A stretch of 64,000 bases of DNA from RPQJ01 sp963732415 (GCA_963732415.1 CAVSZK010000019.1:806001-870000); one strand, 5' to 3'. Shown: positions 1-13,944, numbered from the stretch's first letter. Notes: generated from the letters alone by a model not told the origin. Numbers and translations: made by a program.

Positions 1-252
1 CTCGTGGTACAGGCGCCCGAGGGCCAGCACGATTCCAAGGTACAAGCCGATCGGCACCAGCACGGTGAGCTGCTGCAGCGTCGTGAGACCGATCAGGGCC
101 AGCACCACCGAACCCGGAAAGCCGCTCTGCACGGCCTGTCCCAGCACGCGCGCGAGCTGGTTCGACAGCAGGATCAGCAGCAGGACCCCGGTGACGGCGA
201 TGAACGTCACGGTCACCTCACGCAGCAGGTAGCGGTCAAGCCGGGTCAGCAC
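1..252 (-). CDS. lptF: LPS export permease LptF, N-terminal part (truncated by window edge)
   Basis: The first 84 codons read on the minus strand from a GTG at 252 and run off the window. The protein opens with a basic RLDRYLLRE segment, then a first membrane helix (about residues 12-30) and a second hydrophobic stretch from about residue 47 with VLVPIGLYLGIVLALGRLY. This is the usual start of an inner-membrane subunit of the LptBFG exporter, which extracts lipopolysaccharide from the inner membrane and passes it to LptC/LptA. Placement divergent from pepA is the common gammaproteobacterial arrangement and favours LptF over its paralogue LptG. No better start codon is visible upstream. Confidence 0.85.
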   Translation of the reverse strand, partial: MLTRLDRYLLREVTVTFIAVTGVLLLILLSNQLARVLGQAVQSGFPGSVVLALIGLTTLQQLTVLVPIGLYLGIVLALGRLYHE

Positions 253-439
253 AGGTCGCGGCTCCGAGCGGGAAACGGTAGACTCCGACGACCGCCGGCG
301 ACGGGCCGGGCGCTGGCCGTCGACCCCGCGCAAGGCGGTGCGCAGGCAAGTGTAGCGGTCGCGAGCTCCCGGCCACCAGCCGGGATCGCCGCGGGCGTCT
401 CGAGCGACACGCAACAAGGAAAACAAGGAAGGAACAAGC

Positions 440-1924
440 ATGCGTTTCCATGCCGTCAGTGGACCAGCTACGCGCCAGCGCACGGACTGCGCGGTCGTCG
501 GGATTTACGAGTCGGGCGCGCTGGGCATCGCCACGGCGCAGCTCGATGTGGCGCTCGGCGGCCGCATTGCGCGCCTGGTGAAGCGCGGCGACCTGCGTGG
601 CAAGGCGGGCGAAACCTCCCTGCTCGACGTGGAGCGAGGACCCTGCGAGAGGGTGCTGGTCGTAGGCCTGGGTCGCAAGGACGGCTTCGACCGTCGCCGC
701 TACAAGAAAGCGCTGCTGGCGGCGGCGGCGGCGCTGGCCAGGTCCGGCACCCGGGACGCGGTCAGCTACATCTCGCAGGAGCCCGTCGAAAGTACGGATG
801 CCTATTACCAGGGCCGCCTCGCGGCCGAGGCCGTCGGCCATGCCCTCTATCGCGTCCCGGTAATCCGCAGCTCTCGCAAGCCAAAGGAACCTGTTCTTCG
901 CAGCTTCGGCATCGCGGTCGCCGAGCGCGACCAGAAGAAACAGGCCGAACGTGGACTCGCGCACGGCCACGGCATTGCCCTCGGCACGTCCCTTACGCGG
1001 GATCTCGCCAACCTTCCGGCCAATGTCTGCACGCCAGGCTACCTCGGCAAGCAGGCGCGCGACATGGCGCGCCAGCACCGCAGCGTTCGTGCACAGGTGC
1101 TGGGCGAGCCGGAACTGCGCCGTCTGAAGATGGGGTCGTTCCTGTCGGTGACCGCTGGCAGCGACGAGCCCGCACGGATGATCGTACTGCGCTACCAGGG
1201 CGCCGCAGCGAAGCAAGCACCGGTCGTGCTGGTCGGCAAGGGCGTGACCTTCGACAGCGGCGGCATTTCGCTGAAGCAGCCGGTCGGCATGGACGAGATG
1301 AAGTTCGACATGACGGGCGCCGCAAGCGTATTCGGCGCCATCAAGGCGGCGGCGGAGATCGGCCTGCCGATCAACATCGTCGGCATCGTTCCCGCCTGCG
1401 AGAACATGCCGAACGGCCGCGCCACCAAGCCCGGCGACATCGTGCACAGCATGTCGGGCCAGACGATCGAGGTGATCAACACCGACGCCGAGGGCCGGCT
1501 GATCCTGTGTGACGCCCTCACCTACGCGCGCCGGTTCAAGCCCGCCGTGGTACTCGACATTGCGACGCTCACGGGCGCCTGCGTGATCGCGCTGGGCGCC
1601 CACTTGAGCGCGGTGATGAGCAACGACGCCGAACTCGCCACTGAGATCGAGGAAGCGGGACGTCGCGCCGAGGACCGTGCCTGGCGCATGCCGATGGCCG
1701 AGGAATACCACGAGCAGCTGAAGAGCAATTTTGCCGACTTCACGAACTCCTGCGGCCGCGAGGCCGGTGCAATCACCGCTGCCTGTTTCCTCGCCAAGTT
1801 CACCGACGGCCTGCGCTGGGCGCACCTGGACATTGCCGGCACCGCCTACCTCACGGGTACGAAGAAGGGCAGCACCGGCCGCCCGGTGCCGCTGCTCGTG
1901 GACTTCCTGATCAACCGCCGCTGA
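440..1924 (+). CDS. pepA: Leucyl aminopeptidase (M17 family)
   Basis: A 494-residue cytosolic metallo-aminopeptidase that releases N-terminal residues from peptides; in E. coli the same protein also binds DNA for plasmid-dimer resolution and carAB control. The two-metal catalytic domain shows VGKGVTFDSGGISLK near residues 263-277, with the metal-binding and catalytic lysine, and the signature NTDAEGRL near 347-354. The N-terminal macro-like domain fills roughly residues 1-160. An A/G-rich stretch (aaggaagg) precedes the ATG. It is followed 2 bp later by holC, so pepA-holC-valS is probably one transcript. A second, more divergent M17 gene lies at 46194. Confidence 0.97.
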   Translation: MRFHAVSGPATRQRTDCAVVGIYESGALGIATAQLDVALGGRIARLVKRGDLRGKAGETSLLDVERGPCERVLVVGLGRKDGFDRRRYKKALLAAAAALARSGTRDAVSYISQEPVESTDAYYQGRLAAEAVGHALYRVPVIRSSRKPKEPVLRSFGIAVAERDQKKQAERGLAHGHGIALGTSLTRDLANLPANVCTPGYLGKQARDMARQHRSVRAQVLGEPELRRLKMGSFLSVTAGSDEPARMIVLRYQGAAAKQAPVVLVGKGVTFDSGGISLKQPVGMDEMKFDMTGAASVFGAIKAAAEIGLPINIVGIVPACENMPNGRATKPGDIVHSMSGQTIEVINTDAEGRLILCDALTYARRFKPAVVLDIATLTGACVIALGAHLSAVMSNDAELATEIEEAGRRAEDRAWRMPMAEEYHEQLKSNFADFTNSCGREAGAITAACFLAKFTDGLRWAHLDIAGTAYLTGTKKGSTGRPVPLLVDFLINRR

Positions 1925-1926
1925 CC

Positions 1927-2373
1927 GTGACAGGGACTTCCGCCACCAGGGTCGATTTCTACCTGCTCGGCGCGCCGGATGCGCGCGCGCGCCTGGTCAC
2001 GGCCTGCCGGATTGCCGAGAAAGCGTGCGACCAGGGCATGCGCGTCGCGGTGCGCACTGCCGGCCCGTCACAGACCGCCGAGCTGGATGAACTGATGTGG
2101 ACCTTCAGCGACCGTAGCTTCGTGCCGCACGGCGTCTGGCCCGCGGAACCGGGCTTCGCGGCGGCCACGCCCGTGCTGATCGCTAGCGGCGCACTGCCAG
2201 AGTCGCACCTCGACGTGCTGATAAACCTCGCCGACGACCTGCCGGCGGACGCCGTCCGCTACGCGCGCGTCTGCGAGCTGGTCGCAGGCGACGACGACGC
2301 GAAGCGCCGGGCACGGGTTCGCTGGCGTGGCTATCGCGAGGCCGGCCTCGAACCCGGCACGCAGAACGTCTGA
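1927..2373 (+). CDS. holC: DNA polymerase III chi subunit
   Basis: A 148-residue protein, close to the roughly 147 residues of E. coli HolC. Chi belongs to the clamp-loader complex and links it to single-stranded DNA-binding protein. The start RVDFYLLG, the segment KACDQGMRVAVRT, the LMWTF motif (about residues 56-60) and FVPHG are typical of the family. Translation starts at a GTG two bases after the pepA stop codon, so the genes are tightly coupled. Position between pepA and valS is the standard context. Confidence 0.93.
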   Translation: MTGTSATRVDFYLLGAPDARARLVTACRIAEKACDQGMRVAVRTAGPSQTAELDELMWTFSDRSFVPHGVWPAEPGFAAATPVLIASGALPESHLDVLINLADDLPADAVRYARVCELVAGDDDAKRRARVRWRGYREAGLEPGTQNV

Positions 2374-2387
2374 GCGCGGAGGAACGC

Positions 2388-2672
2388 ATGCACCAGGTGA
2401 TGGATTCGATTCCCGTGCTGACCGACATCATCGAGAACGACGCGCCGGGCGTCGTGTCCTCGGTGGACCGTACGGCCGAGTTCCTTGGCGAGATCGAGGC
2501 TCACCTGGCCACGGCCATCCACGACCACGCCGACGAGCTGGTGCACAACGCCTGCCGCGAGATGGAGGCGCTGCTGCTCGAGCAGGTCTCCGACCGGCTG
2601 CGCGCCCAACTACCGAGCCTGATAGCAGGAATCATCGAGCAGCACTTCCGCGAGCCCGGCAGCGACGCCTGA
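2388..2672 (+). CDS. Small uncharacterised protein between holC and valS
   Basis: A 94-residue protein that I do not recognise. Its ATG has a good ribosome-binding site (ggagg, about 6 bp upstream), it fills the holC-valS gap and ends 8 bp before the valS start, so I consider it real. The sequence is acidic and probably all-helical, with a run of His/Asp (AIHDHADELVHN, residues 43-54), then CREMEALLLEQVSDRLR. There is no signal peptide or membrane segment. The coupling suggests a housekeeping accessory role, but no function can be assigned. Confidence 0.7.
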   Translation: MHQVMDSIPVLTDIIENDAPGVVSSVDRTAEFLGEIEAHLATAIHDHADELVHNACREMEALLLEQVSDRLRAQLPSLIAGIIEQHFREPGSDA

Positions 2673-2680
2673 TCCCGAGG

Positions 2681-5469
<2,789 letters not shown>

Positions 5470-5473
<4 letters not shown>

Positions 5474-6432
5474 ACCAGACAGGTCATCGCGCTCCGGTCC
5501 AGCTCGACGCGGCGGCCCTCGAGCGCATCGAGGCAGCGGTCACCTCGCTCAACCGAATCATCCTCGGCAAGGAGCGGCAGATACGGCTTTGCCTCGCGTG
5601 CCTGTTCGCGCGCGGACACCTGCTGATCGAGGACATCCCGGGGGTCGGCAAGACCACGCTCGCCCACGCGCTCGCGGCGATCCTCGGACTGACCTACCAG
5701 CGCGTCCAGTTCACCAGCGACCTGCTGCCCGCGGACATCACGGGGGTGTCGGTGTTCGATGCCGAAACGGGACAGTTCCGCTTCCATCGCGGCCCGGTGT
5801 TCGCGCAGCTCGTGCTGGCCGACGAGGTGAACCGGGCGACGCCCAAGGCCCAGAGCGCGCTGCTCGAGGCGATGGAGGAGCACCAGGTCACATCCGACGG
5901 CACGACATACCCGATGAGTGAGCCGTTCTTCGTCATCGCGACGCAGAACCCGGTTTACCAGGTCGGCACATTCCCGCTGCCCGAATCACAGCTCGATCGT
6001 TTCCTGATGCGCATCGAGCTCGGTTATCCCGCGGCAGAGCTGGAACGCGAACTGCTGCTCGGAGCCGACCGGCGTGACCTGCTCACGGCACTCGCACCTG
6101 CACTCACGCCGCAGCAGCTGCTGCGCGTCCAGACCGAGGTGCCCCACGTACACGCCTCGCCGGCGCTGCTGGACTACGTGCAGGCGGTCGCCCGCTACAC
6201 GCGCCAGGCCAGCGAATTCGAGGCAGGGCTCTCGCCGCGCGCGGTCATTGCGCTGCTGCGCGCAGCGCAGGCCTGGGCGCTGATGCACGCGCGTCCCGGG
6301 GTACTACCCGAGGACGTGCAGGCCGTGCTGCCCGCGGTCGTCGGGCATCGCCTTGCGCCGCGCGAGACCTCGCGCTTCCGGGACGCCGGCCAGGTCGGAC
6401 TGCACGTCCTCGAGTCCGTCCCCGTACCCTGA
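5470..6432 (+). CDS. MoxR-family AAA+ ATPase
   Basis: A 320-residue cytosolic AAA+ protein of the MoxR type, thought to act as a chaperone for assembly or activation of partner proteins. Walker A is GVGKTT at residues 58-63 and Walker B ends LADEVNR with D118 and E119. A sensor-like ATQNPV and the FDRFLMRIELGYP-like segment follow. Its ATG overlaps the valS stop (ATGA). The next two genes encode a DUF58 protein and a transglutaminase-like membrane protein, the usual partners of this family. The substrate is unknown. No VWA-domain gene is present here, unlike in many MoxR operons. Confidence 0.92.
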
Positions 6433-6437
6433 ACGTA

Positions 6438-7427
6438 ATGCGCCAAGTGATTCGACGCCTGCGCGCCGGCCTGCACGGGCGCATCGGCGCGTGGATCAGG
6501 CGTCGGCAGGGTACGGACCACGACCCCGTAGCGCTGCGCCGGGGGCGCATCTACATACTTCCAACGCGTCTCGGGGTGGCCTACGCGGCGATGGTCGCAT
6601 CGATGATTGCCGGCGGCCTGAATTACAGCAACAACCTGGCGCTGGGGCTGGCGTTCCTGCTGGTCGGCCTCGGTTTCGTGGCGATGCACCACTGCCACGG
6701 CACACTGTCGGGACTCGAGCTGCGGCTGCTCGCGACCGAGCCCGCGTTCGCCGGACAGGACGTTCGCTTCCGGCTGCTGCTCGAGAACCGAGCGAGTGCG
6801 CCGAGGCCCGGCATCGAACTTGCACCGGACAAGACGGCGGCCGCGCAAGTCGTCGACGTCCCGCCGGCTGCCACCGCAGCGGCGGGAATCGCGCTCCACG
6901 CCGAGCGTCGCGGATACGTGCGGCTCGAACGCTTCGTTCTCGCGACGCGCCACCCGCTGGGGCTGTTCCGCGCCTGGGCCGTCGTACACCCAGGCTATTC
7001 GGCCATCGCGTGGCCCCAGCCTGCGGAGCGCGGCCGGCCCCCGCCTGGCGTCGAGACCGACACCGGCGGAGCGCAGGATCGGGCAAGGGGCGAAGAAGAC
7101 TTCACGGGACTCAAGCCCTACCAGCCAGGCGATCCGCTGCGGCGCATTGCGTGGAAAGCCTACGCGCGCGGCCGCGGGCTGCACACGAAGCAGTACGGCG
7201 GCACCGACGTCGTCTCGCACGTGTTCGACTGGGACAGCCTGCCCGGACTCGACACCGAGGCGCGACTCTCGCAACTCTGCCGATGGGTACTCGACGCACA
7301 CGGAAGCGGGGAAGCCTTCGGCCTGCGGCTGCCCGGCCTGGCTTTCGAGGCGAACATCGGCACCGGCCAACTGCAACGCTGCCTCGATGCACTCGCTCTC
7401 TTCGACCGGGGCGACGCCGGTGGCTGA
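6438..7427 (+). CDS. DUF58 domain protein
   Basis: A 329-residue protein with two hydrophobic helices near residues 45-85 and then a DUF58 domain, recognised by the conserved block FTGLKPYQPGDPLRRIAWKA (about residues 223-242). DUF58 proteins resemble the VWA fold and almost always accompany MoxR ATPases. The start lies 5 bp after the moxR gene. Its stop overlaps the GTG start of the transglutaminase gene, so all three should be made together. The molecular role is not established; a cell-envelope function is the usual proposal. Confidence 0.9.
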   Translation: MRQVIRRLRAGLHGRIGAWIRRRQGTDHDPVALRRGRIYILPTRLGVAYAAMVASMIAGGLNYSNNLALGLAFLLVGLGFVAMHHCHGTLSGLELRLLATEPAFAGQDVRFRLLLENRASAPRPGIELAPDKTAAAQVVDVPPAATAAAGIALHAERRGYVRLERFVLATRHPLGLFRAWAVVHPGYSAIAWPQPAERGRPPPGVETDTGGAQDRARGEEDFTGLKPYQPGDPLRRIAWKAYARGRGLHTKQYGGTDVVSHVFDWDSLPGLDTEARLSQLCRWVLDAHGSGEAFGLRLPGLAFEANIGTGQLQRCLDALALFDRGDAGG

Positions 7428-9375
7428 ATCGACGCGTGCCGACCTGCGCGGGCTCGACGGCGTGCTTGCCGCGCTAGCCGTATCGGTGGCGGCGCACTTC
7501 ACGAACCTGCCGGGGTGGGTGCTGCTGCTGGTGCTTGCCGCGATCGCGTGGCGCTGGGCCGCGGACCGGCGTGGGCTGCCGCTGCCGCCCCGCTGGTTGC
7601 GCGCCGCCGCCGCGGTCGCGGCGCTGTTCGCGATTCTCGCTACTTATCGCACCGTAAACGGCATCGAAGCCGGCACGGCACTGCTCGCGCTGATGGCAGC
7701 CGCAAAACTGCTGGAGACCCGTGCGCCGCGCGACCTCACGGTGCTGGTCTTCATCGCCTGGTTCCTGCTTTACGCGGCCCTGCTGCGCGACCAGCGGCTG
7801 CACCTGCTTCCCTGGCTGCTCATCGGGGCGCTGCTCGCGACCGGCGCCCTGCTCCGCGTCTACTCCGGCACCGCTGGCGACTCGCGGCGCGACGTGCTGC
7901 GGCGTGCGGCGGCGCTGCTGCTGCAGGCCCTGCCGCTTGCAGCAGCGCTGTTCGTGCTTTTTCCACGCCTGCCCGGGCCATTCTGGGGCCTGTCGGCCCC
8001 CAGCTCCGCACGCACCGGATTGTCGGACGAAATGACGCCGGGCGACGTCTCGGACCTGAGCGCTTCCGGGGAGCCGGCGTTCCGCGTCCGCTTCGCAGGC
8101 GACCCGCCCCCACCCGCCCAGCGCTACTGGCGCGGTCCGGTATTGCACGAATTCGACGGCCGGAGCTGGCGGCGTCCGCGCGGCCAGGCGTTCCCGGACC
8201 AGCAGGTAACCCCGCTCGGCGCGCCGGTCGACTACCAGGTCACGCTCGAACCGCACGATCGCAACTGGATACTTGCACTCGACCTGCCGGGCGAATGGCC
8301 GGCGCAGCTGGCGTCGAGGGCCTACGACTTCACGCTGCTGGCCCCGCGCCCGCTCACCGATGTCGCCTCGTTCAGCCTGCGCTCTTTTCCACGCTATCGT
8401 GCCGGCACGACGCTCCCGGAATCCCTGCGTCGCCGCGACACGCAACTGCCACCAACCGGGAATCCGGCCAGCGTCGAACTCGGGCGCACGCTGCGCGCGC
8501 GCTACGGTGAACCGCGCGAGATTGCCGATGCAATGCTGCGCATGTTCCGCGACCAGCCATTCGAGTACACGATGCAGCCGCCGCGGCTGGCAGGTAACGC
8601 AGTGGACGAATTCCTGTTCAGTACGCGCAAGGGTTTCTGCGAGCACTATGCCTCGGCGTTCACGGTGGTGATGCGCGCCGCCGGTGTGCCGGCGCGCGTC
8701 GTGACCGGCTACCAGGGGGGCGAACTAAACCCGATCGGCGGCTACATGCTGGTTCGCCAGTCAGACGCGCACGCATGGTCGGAAGTATGGTTCGAGGACG
8801 GCGGATGGGTGCGAGTCGACCCGACCGCGGCCGTCGCGCCCGAACGCATCGAGCGCGGACTCGTGAACGCGGTGGGCGCCGACGAACCCGCGCCCGGGCG
8901 GCTGCGGCAGGAGAGCGCGCTGTGGCTGCAGGTCACGCTCACCTGGGACCTTGTAAACGACTTCTGGAACGAGCGGGTCGTGCGCTTCAGCGCGGCAAGG
9001 CAGTTCGACCTGCTCGAGCGCCTCGGCTTCGAGGAACCCGACTGGCGCACTCTGGGACTGGGCCTCGCGGCATGTCTCGCGGCGTTCTTCGTCGCGCTCT
9101 CGGCATACGTAGCCTGGAAGCATCGCGAGCCCCCGCGCGACTGGCCGGCACGGCTGCATGCCGAGACCGCGAGGCGCCTGCGTCGCCGCGGCCTCGTGCC
9201 CGGCCCGGCAGAGGGGCCCATCGCTTTCCTGGATCGCGCCGCCGCGGCCTGTCCCGACGTGGCGGTCGACATCGCGCGGATACGCGACCTTTACTCCGGC
9301 CTGCGCTACGGGCCGCGCCCCGCTGCCGGCGACCTGAGCCGCCTCAAGCACCTGGTGAACCGCCTGCGCACCTGA
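7420..9375 (+). CDS. TgpA-like transglutaminase membrane protein (DUF3488)
   Basis: A 651-residue protein with several membrane helices at the N-terminus (roughly residues 15-190), a periplasmic transglutaminase-like domain and one C-terminal helix (about 545-570). The catalytic triad is visible as C407 in GFCEHYASAF, H451 in SDAHAWSEVW and D467 in VRVDPTAA. TgpA of Pseudomonas aeruginosa, an essential protein of unknown substrate, has this architecture. I chose the GTG at 7420, which overlaps the DUF58 stop; the frame further upstream is non-coding in character. It is the last gene of the MoxR trio. Confidence 0.9.
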   Translation: MAESTRADLRGLDGVLAALAVSVAAHFTNLPGWVLLLVLAAIAWRWAADRRGLPLPPRWLRAAAAVAALFAILATYRTVNGIEAGTALLALMAAAKLLETRAPRDLTVLVFIAWFLLYAALLRDQRLHLLPWLLIGALLATGALLRVYSGTAGDSRRDVLRRAAALLLQALPLAAALFVLFPRLPGPFWGLSAPSSARTGLSDEMTPGDVSDLSASGEPAFRVRFAGDPPPPAQRYWRGPVLHEFDGRSWRRPRGQAFPDQQVTPLGAPVDYQVTLEPHDRNWILALDLPGEWPAQLASRAYDFTLLAPRPLTDVASFSLRSFPRYRAGTTLPESLRRRDTQLPPTGNPASVELGRTLRARYGEPREIADAMLRMFRDQPFEYTMQPPRLAGNAVDEFLFSTRKGFCEHYASAFTVVMRAAGVPARVVTGYQGGELNPIGGYMLVRQSDAHAWSEVWFEDGGWVRVDPTAAVAPERIERGLVNAVGADEPAPGRLRQESALWLQVTLTWDLVNDFWNERVVRFSAARQFDLLERLGFEEPDWRTLGLGLAACLAAFFVALSAYVAWKHREPPRDWPARLHAETARRLRRRGLVPGPAEGPIAFLDRAAAACPDVAVDIARIRDLYSGLRYGPRPAAGDLSRLKHLVNRLRT

Positions 9376-9424
9376 GCGCCCCTCGGGTATGCTGGCGCAC
9401 CAGTCAAGCGTCGGAGTCAGGACC

Positions 9425-9688
9425 ATGGCAGACCTGAAGAAGCAGTTCGAAGCGGCATCGAAGGACGCGCAGAAACTCCCGTCGCGGCCGTCCGACGAGG
9501 ACATGCTGCGTCTCTATGCGCTCTACAAGCAGTCCACGGCCGGCGACGTGTCCGGCGACCGGCCCGGCGCGTTCGATTTCGTCAATCGCGCGAAATACGA
9601 CGCCTGGGCACGCGCCAAGGGCACGCCGACCGACAAGGCCATGAAGTCGTACGTGGACCTGGTAGGCCGCCTGAAGAAACTGGGCTGA
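9425..9688 (+). CDS. Acyl-CoA-binding protein
   Basis: An 87-residue four-helix acyl-CoA-binding protein. It starts ADLKKQFEAASKDAQKLP and contains the family core LRLYALYKQSTAGDV (residues 25-39), followed by RPGAFDFVNRAKYDAWARAKG. The conserved tyrosine and lysine residues that hold the CoA moiety are present. In eukaryotes such proteins buffer and carry long-chain acyl-CoA; bacterial copies are scattered among proteobacteria and their role is less clear. The ATG at 9425 matches the usual family start. The gene lies 49 bp after the transglutaminase gene and 1 bp before mtfA. Confidence 0.93.
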   Translation: MADLKKQFEAASKDAQKLPSRPSDEDMLRLYALYKQSTAGDVSGDRPGAFDFVNRAKYDAWARAKGTPTDKAMKSYVDLVGRLKKLG

Positions 9689-9689
9689 A

Positions 9690-10499
9690 ATGCCGGGCGC
9701 GGCAGCGGCGATCGCGCTCATCGCCGCCGCAGTCCTCGCGTGGCTGGTGGGCAGCCCGCTGGTGGCCGCACGCCGGCGCCGGGCCGCCATGGCACGGCCG
9801 CTGCCACCTGCCACGATCGCCTGCATCGAGTGCAACGTGCCGCCGAGGCGTCGCCTGCCGCCCGGACTGGCGGCGCGGCACGATGGCCTCGTGAGCGCGT
9901 TTCTTGCCGAGAAGGAATTCGTCGGTTGCGGCGGGCTCGTCGTCAGTGACGAGATTCGCGCCACGATTGCGGCGCTCGCCTGCCTGCTGTTGCTGGGCAG
10001 GCGCGGCCACTACGAAGCGCTGCACTCCGTGCTGGTTTACCCGTCGGCGTTCCGGGTAGAGGACGAGGTAGAGGACGAGGCGGGAGTCGTGGAAAAGCGC
10101 CGGCGCGACCTGTCGGGCGAGGCATGGGACTCGAGCCGTATCATCCTTTCCTGGGAGGACGTCATGGAGGCCGCGCGTTTCCCGGGCGAGGGCTACAACG
10201 TGGCGCTGCACGAATTCGCCCACTTCCTCGACGCCGAAGGACTCGGACTCGCTGCCCGCGGGCCGGGCACGCTGGAGGCGTGGTCGGCGGGGATGCAGCA
10301 CGAGTGCGAGTCTCTGCAACAGGCTGTAGGCCGCGGCGAGGACACTTTCCTCGACCCGTACGCGGCAGAGGACGCGACCGAGTTCTTCGCCGTAGCGACC
10401 GAGGACTTCTTCGAGCGTCCGCGGGAATTCCGCGACCGGCATCCACGCCTTTACGGCCTGATGCAGCAGTTCTACGGGCTCGATCCGGCAGCCTGGTGA
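9690..10499 (+). CDS. mtfA: MtfA-type zinc peptidase (M90)
   Basis: A 269-residue protein with an N-terminal membrane helix (residues 4-26) and an MtfA/DUF980 domain. The gluzincin motif HEFAH lies at residues 174-178, followed by FLDAEG; a downstream acidic ligand is probably in EDATEFFAVATEDFFE. E. coli MtfA binds the repressor Mlc and so affects glucose uptake, and it is also an aminopeptidase. The membrane anchor is common in longer homologues. Codons around 10055-10078 contain a perfect 12-bp tandem duplication that makes VEDEVEDE. Whether it acts through Mlc here cannot be judged. Confidence 0.88.
   Translation: MPGAAAAIALIAAAVLAWLVGSPLVAARRRRAAMARPLPPATIACIECNVPPRRRLPPGLAARHDGLVSAFLAEKEFVGCGGLVVSDEIRATIAALACLLLLGRRGHYEALHSVLVYPSAFRVEDEVEDEAGVVEKRRRDLSGEAWDSSRIILSWEDVMEAARFPGEGYNVALHEFAHFLDAEGLGLAARGPGTLEAWSAGMQHECESLQQAVGRGEDTFLDPYAAEDATEFFAVATEDFFERPREFRDRHPRLYGLMQQFYGLDPAAW
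10055..10078. repeat. 12-bp tandem duplication inside mtfA
   Basis: The unit ggtagaggacga occurs twice in direct succession (10055-10066 and 10067-10078). It keeps the reading frame and adds acidic residues (VEDEVEDE) in a probably flexible loop. It may be a recent slippage duplication. Confidence 0.8.
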
Positions 10500-10501
10500 C
10501 C

Positions 10502-10522
10502 CGCCGCGGCGCTGCCGCGGCG
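10502..10522. terminator. GC-rich hairpin between convergent mtfA and transporter genes
   Basis: Perfect 9-bp arms, cgccgcggc and gccgcggcg, flank a 3-base loop. The hairpin lies between the mtfA stop (10499) and the transporter stop (10534). It has no good T-tract on either strand, so intrinsic termination is plausible but unproven. Confidence 0.45.
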
Positions 10523-10533
10523 CCGGGTCCTCA

Positions 10534-11794
10534 TCATTTGGCGTCGCGCCTCTCCACTCTCGAGGCGACCGCCAGCAGCGCCCCGCCGGCGATGAACAGG
10601 ATCACGATCGACAGGATCGACAGCCGCGAGTCGCCGGTCACCGCGGCGGTGATTCCGACCAGCGCCGGCCCGACGATCGCCGATGCCTTGCCCATCATGT
10701 TGTAGAAGCCGAAGAATTCCGACGACTTGCCCTCCGGCACCAGGCGCCCGTAATAGCTGCGGCTCAACGACTGGATACCGCCCTGCACCAGGCCGACTAC
10801 GCCGGCCAGCACGTAGAAATCTCGCGCCTCCTGCAAAAAATACGCGTAAATGGTCGCCGCGAGGTACACCGCAAGCGCGATGAAAATGCCCCTGCGCGCA
10901 CCAATCTTCCTGCCGAGCCAGCCGAACGCCAGCGCCGCGGGAAATCCGACGAACTGCGTGAGCAGCAGCGCCTTGATGAGGTCTGACTGGTCGAATCCCA
11001 GCGAGAGGCCGTAGTCGACCGCCATCTTTATGATGGTGTTCACGCCGTCGATGTACAGGATGTAGGCGCCGAGGAACCACAGCAGCGGACGGTAGCGCGA
11101 GATCTCGCGCAGCGTGCCCCGAAGTTCGCCGAACCCCTGGCGGACGGCCGTCGCCATCGAAACCTGCGCCCGCTGGTCGCGCAGCTCGTGCACGAACACC
11201 GCACACGGCACCGTGAACAGCAGCCACCACACGCCGACGCTGGCGAACGACCAGCGCACCGCCTCGGTCGCATTCGCGAGTCCGAACCATTGCGGATGCA
11301 GCGTCATCATCACGTTGACCGCGAACAGCAGCCCGCCGCCCAGGTAGCCGAGTGAATAGCCGTAGCCCGATACCAGGTCGTACTCGTCGGGCTCCGCCAC
11401 GTGAAGCAGCAGCGAGTCATTGAACACGATGCCGCCCCAGAATCCGAGCGACGCCACCAGGAACAGCGCCGCGGCAACCTGCCAGTGCGCCTGCCCGACC
11501 GCCGACAGCGCCAGCGTAGCCGACGCGCCCAGTACCGTTGAAATCACCATCAACCGGACGCGCGCGCCGCCACGATCGGCAATCGCGCCCAGGGCAGGCG
11601 CCATCAACGCGACGCACAGGCTCGCGATGCCGCTGGTAACGCCCAGGCGATACGTGCTCTCGGTAGCCGCGACGCCCGCATTCCAGTATTGCTTGAAGAA
11701 CACCGGGAAAAACCCGGCCATCACGGTGGTCGCGAATGCCGAATTCGCCCAGTCGTACAGCGCCCAGGCGACGACGGGCCGGCGCGTCAGGACC

Positions 11795-11820
<26 letters not shown>
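10534..11820 (-). CDS. Atg22/UMF1-type MFS transporter
   Basis: A 428-residue membrane protein with about 12 hydrophobic helices. The N-terminal motif AWALYDWANSAFATTV is the hallmark of the UMF1 branch of the major facilitator superfamily, named after yeast vacuolar Atg22. The substrate of bacterial members is unknown. The GTG start overlaps the end of prfC by 26 bp. No alternative start downstream fits as well, because codon 10 is GTC. It is the last gene of the pssA-udg-rimI-prfC run on this strand. Confidence 0.9.
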
Positions 11821-13386
<1,566 letters not shown>

Positions 13387-13390
<4 letters not shown>

Positions 13391-13944
13391 CGGTCGGGGC
13401 CGGTCGGTCGGGTCTGGGGCGGCGATTCTATCAGGGACGGCCGCTCGTCCCGCGCGGGATCCGTCAGCGCGAGCTTCAACACCAGCGCGTCCTCGCGCCC
13501 CTGCGCGGCCTGGTAGTAGCCCTTCCGGAGGCCGACCTGCACGAATCCGACCGACTGGTAGAGCGATATCGCGAGCGTGTTGGTAGGCCGGACTTCGAGG
13601 AATGCGTCACTGACACCGGCCTCCCGTACCCGCTCGAGCAGCAGCTTCAGCATCTGCCTGCCCACGCCGCGTCCGCGCAGGTCGCCCCGCACGCAGAGGT
13701 TGAGGATGTGGGCTTCACCGGCCCCCATGGCAACGATCCCGTAGGCAACGACCTGGCCATTCAGCTCGGCGACCCTGCACAGGTAACCCACCCTGACGCA
13801 GTCTCGAAAGATCCCGTCGCTCCATGGAAACGGATAGGCGGCCCGTTCGAGGACGCCCACTGCCGGCACGTCGCCGGGCGTCATCGCGCGGAACTTCACC
13901 AGCTGCGGGTGTCTCCCCGGCGCATCCGCGCCTGCGGCGCTCAC
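13387..13944 (-). CDS. rimI: Ribosomal-protein-alanine N-acetyltransferase
   Basis: A 185-residue GNAT acetyltransferase that in E. coli modifies the N-terminus of ribosomal protein S18. The acetyl-CoA-binding motif A is RGDLRGRGVGRQML, followed by FLEVRPTNTLAISLYQSVGF, which is characteristic of RimI. It begins with a GTG that overlaps the stop of the DNA glycosylase gene (GTGA). About 30 residues at the C-terminus (DPARDERPS onward) extend past the usual end and are low-complexity. The neighbours udg and prfC are common in gammaproteobacteria. Confidence 0.93.
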
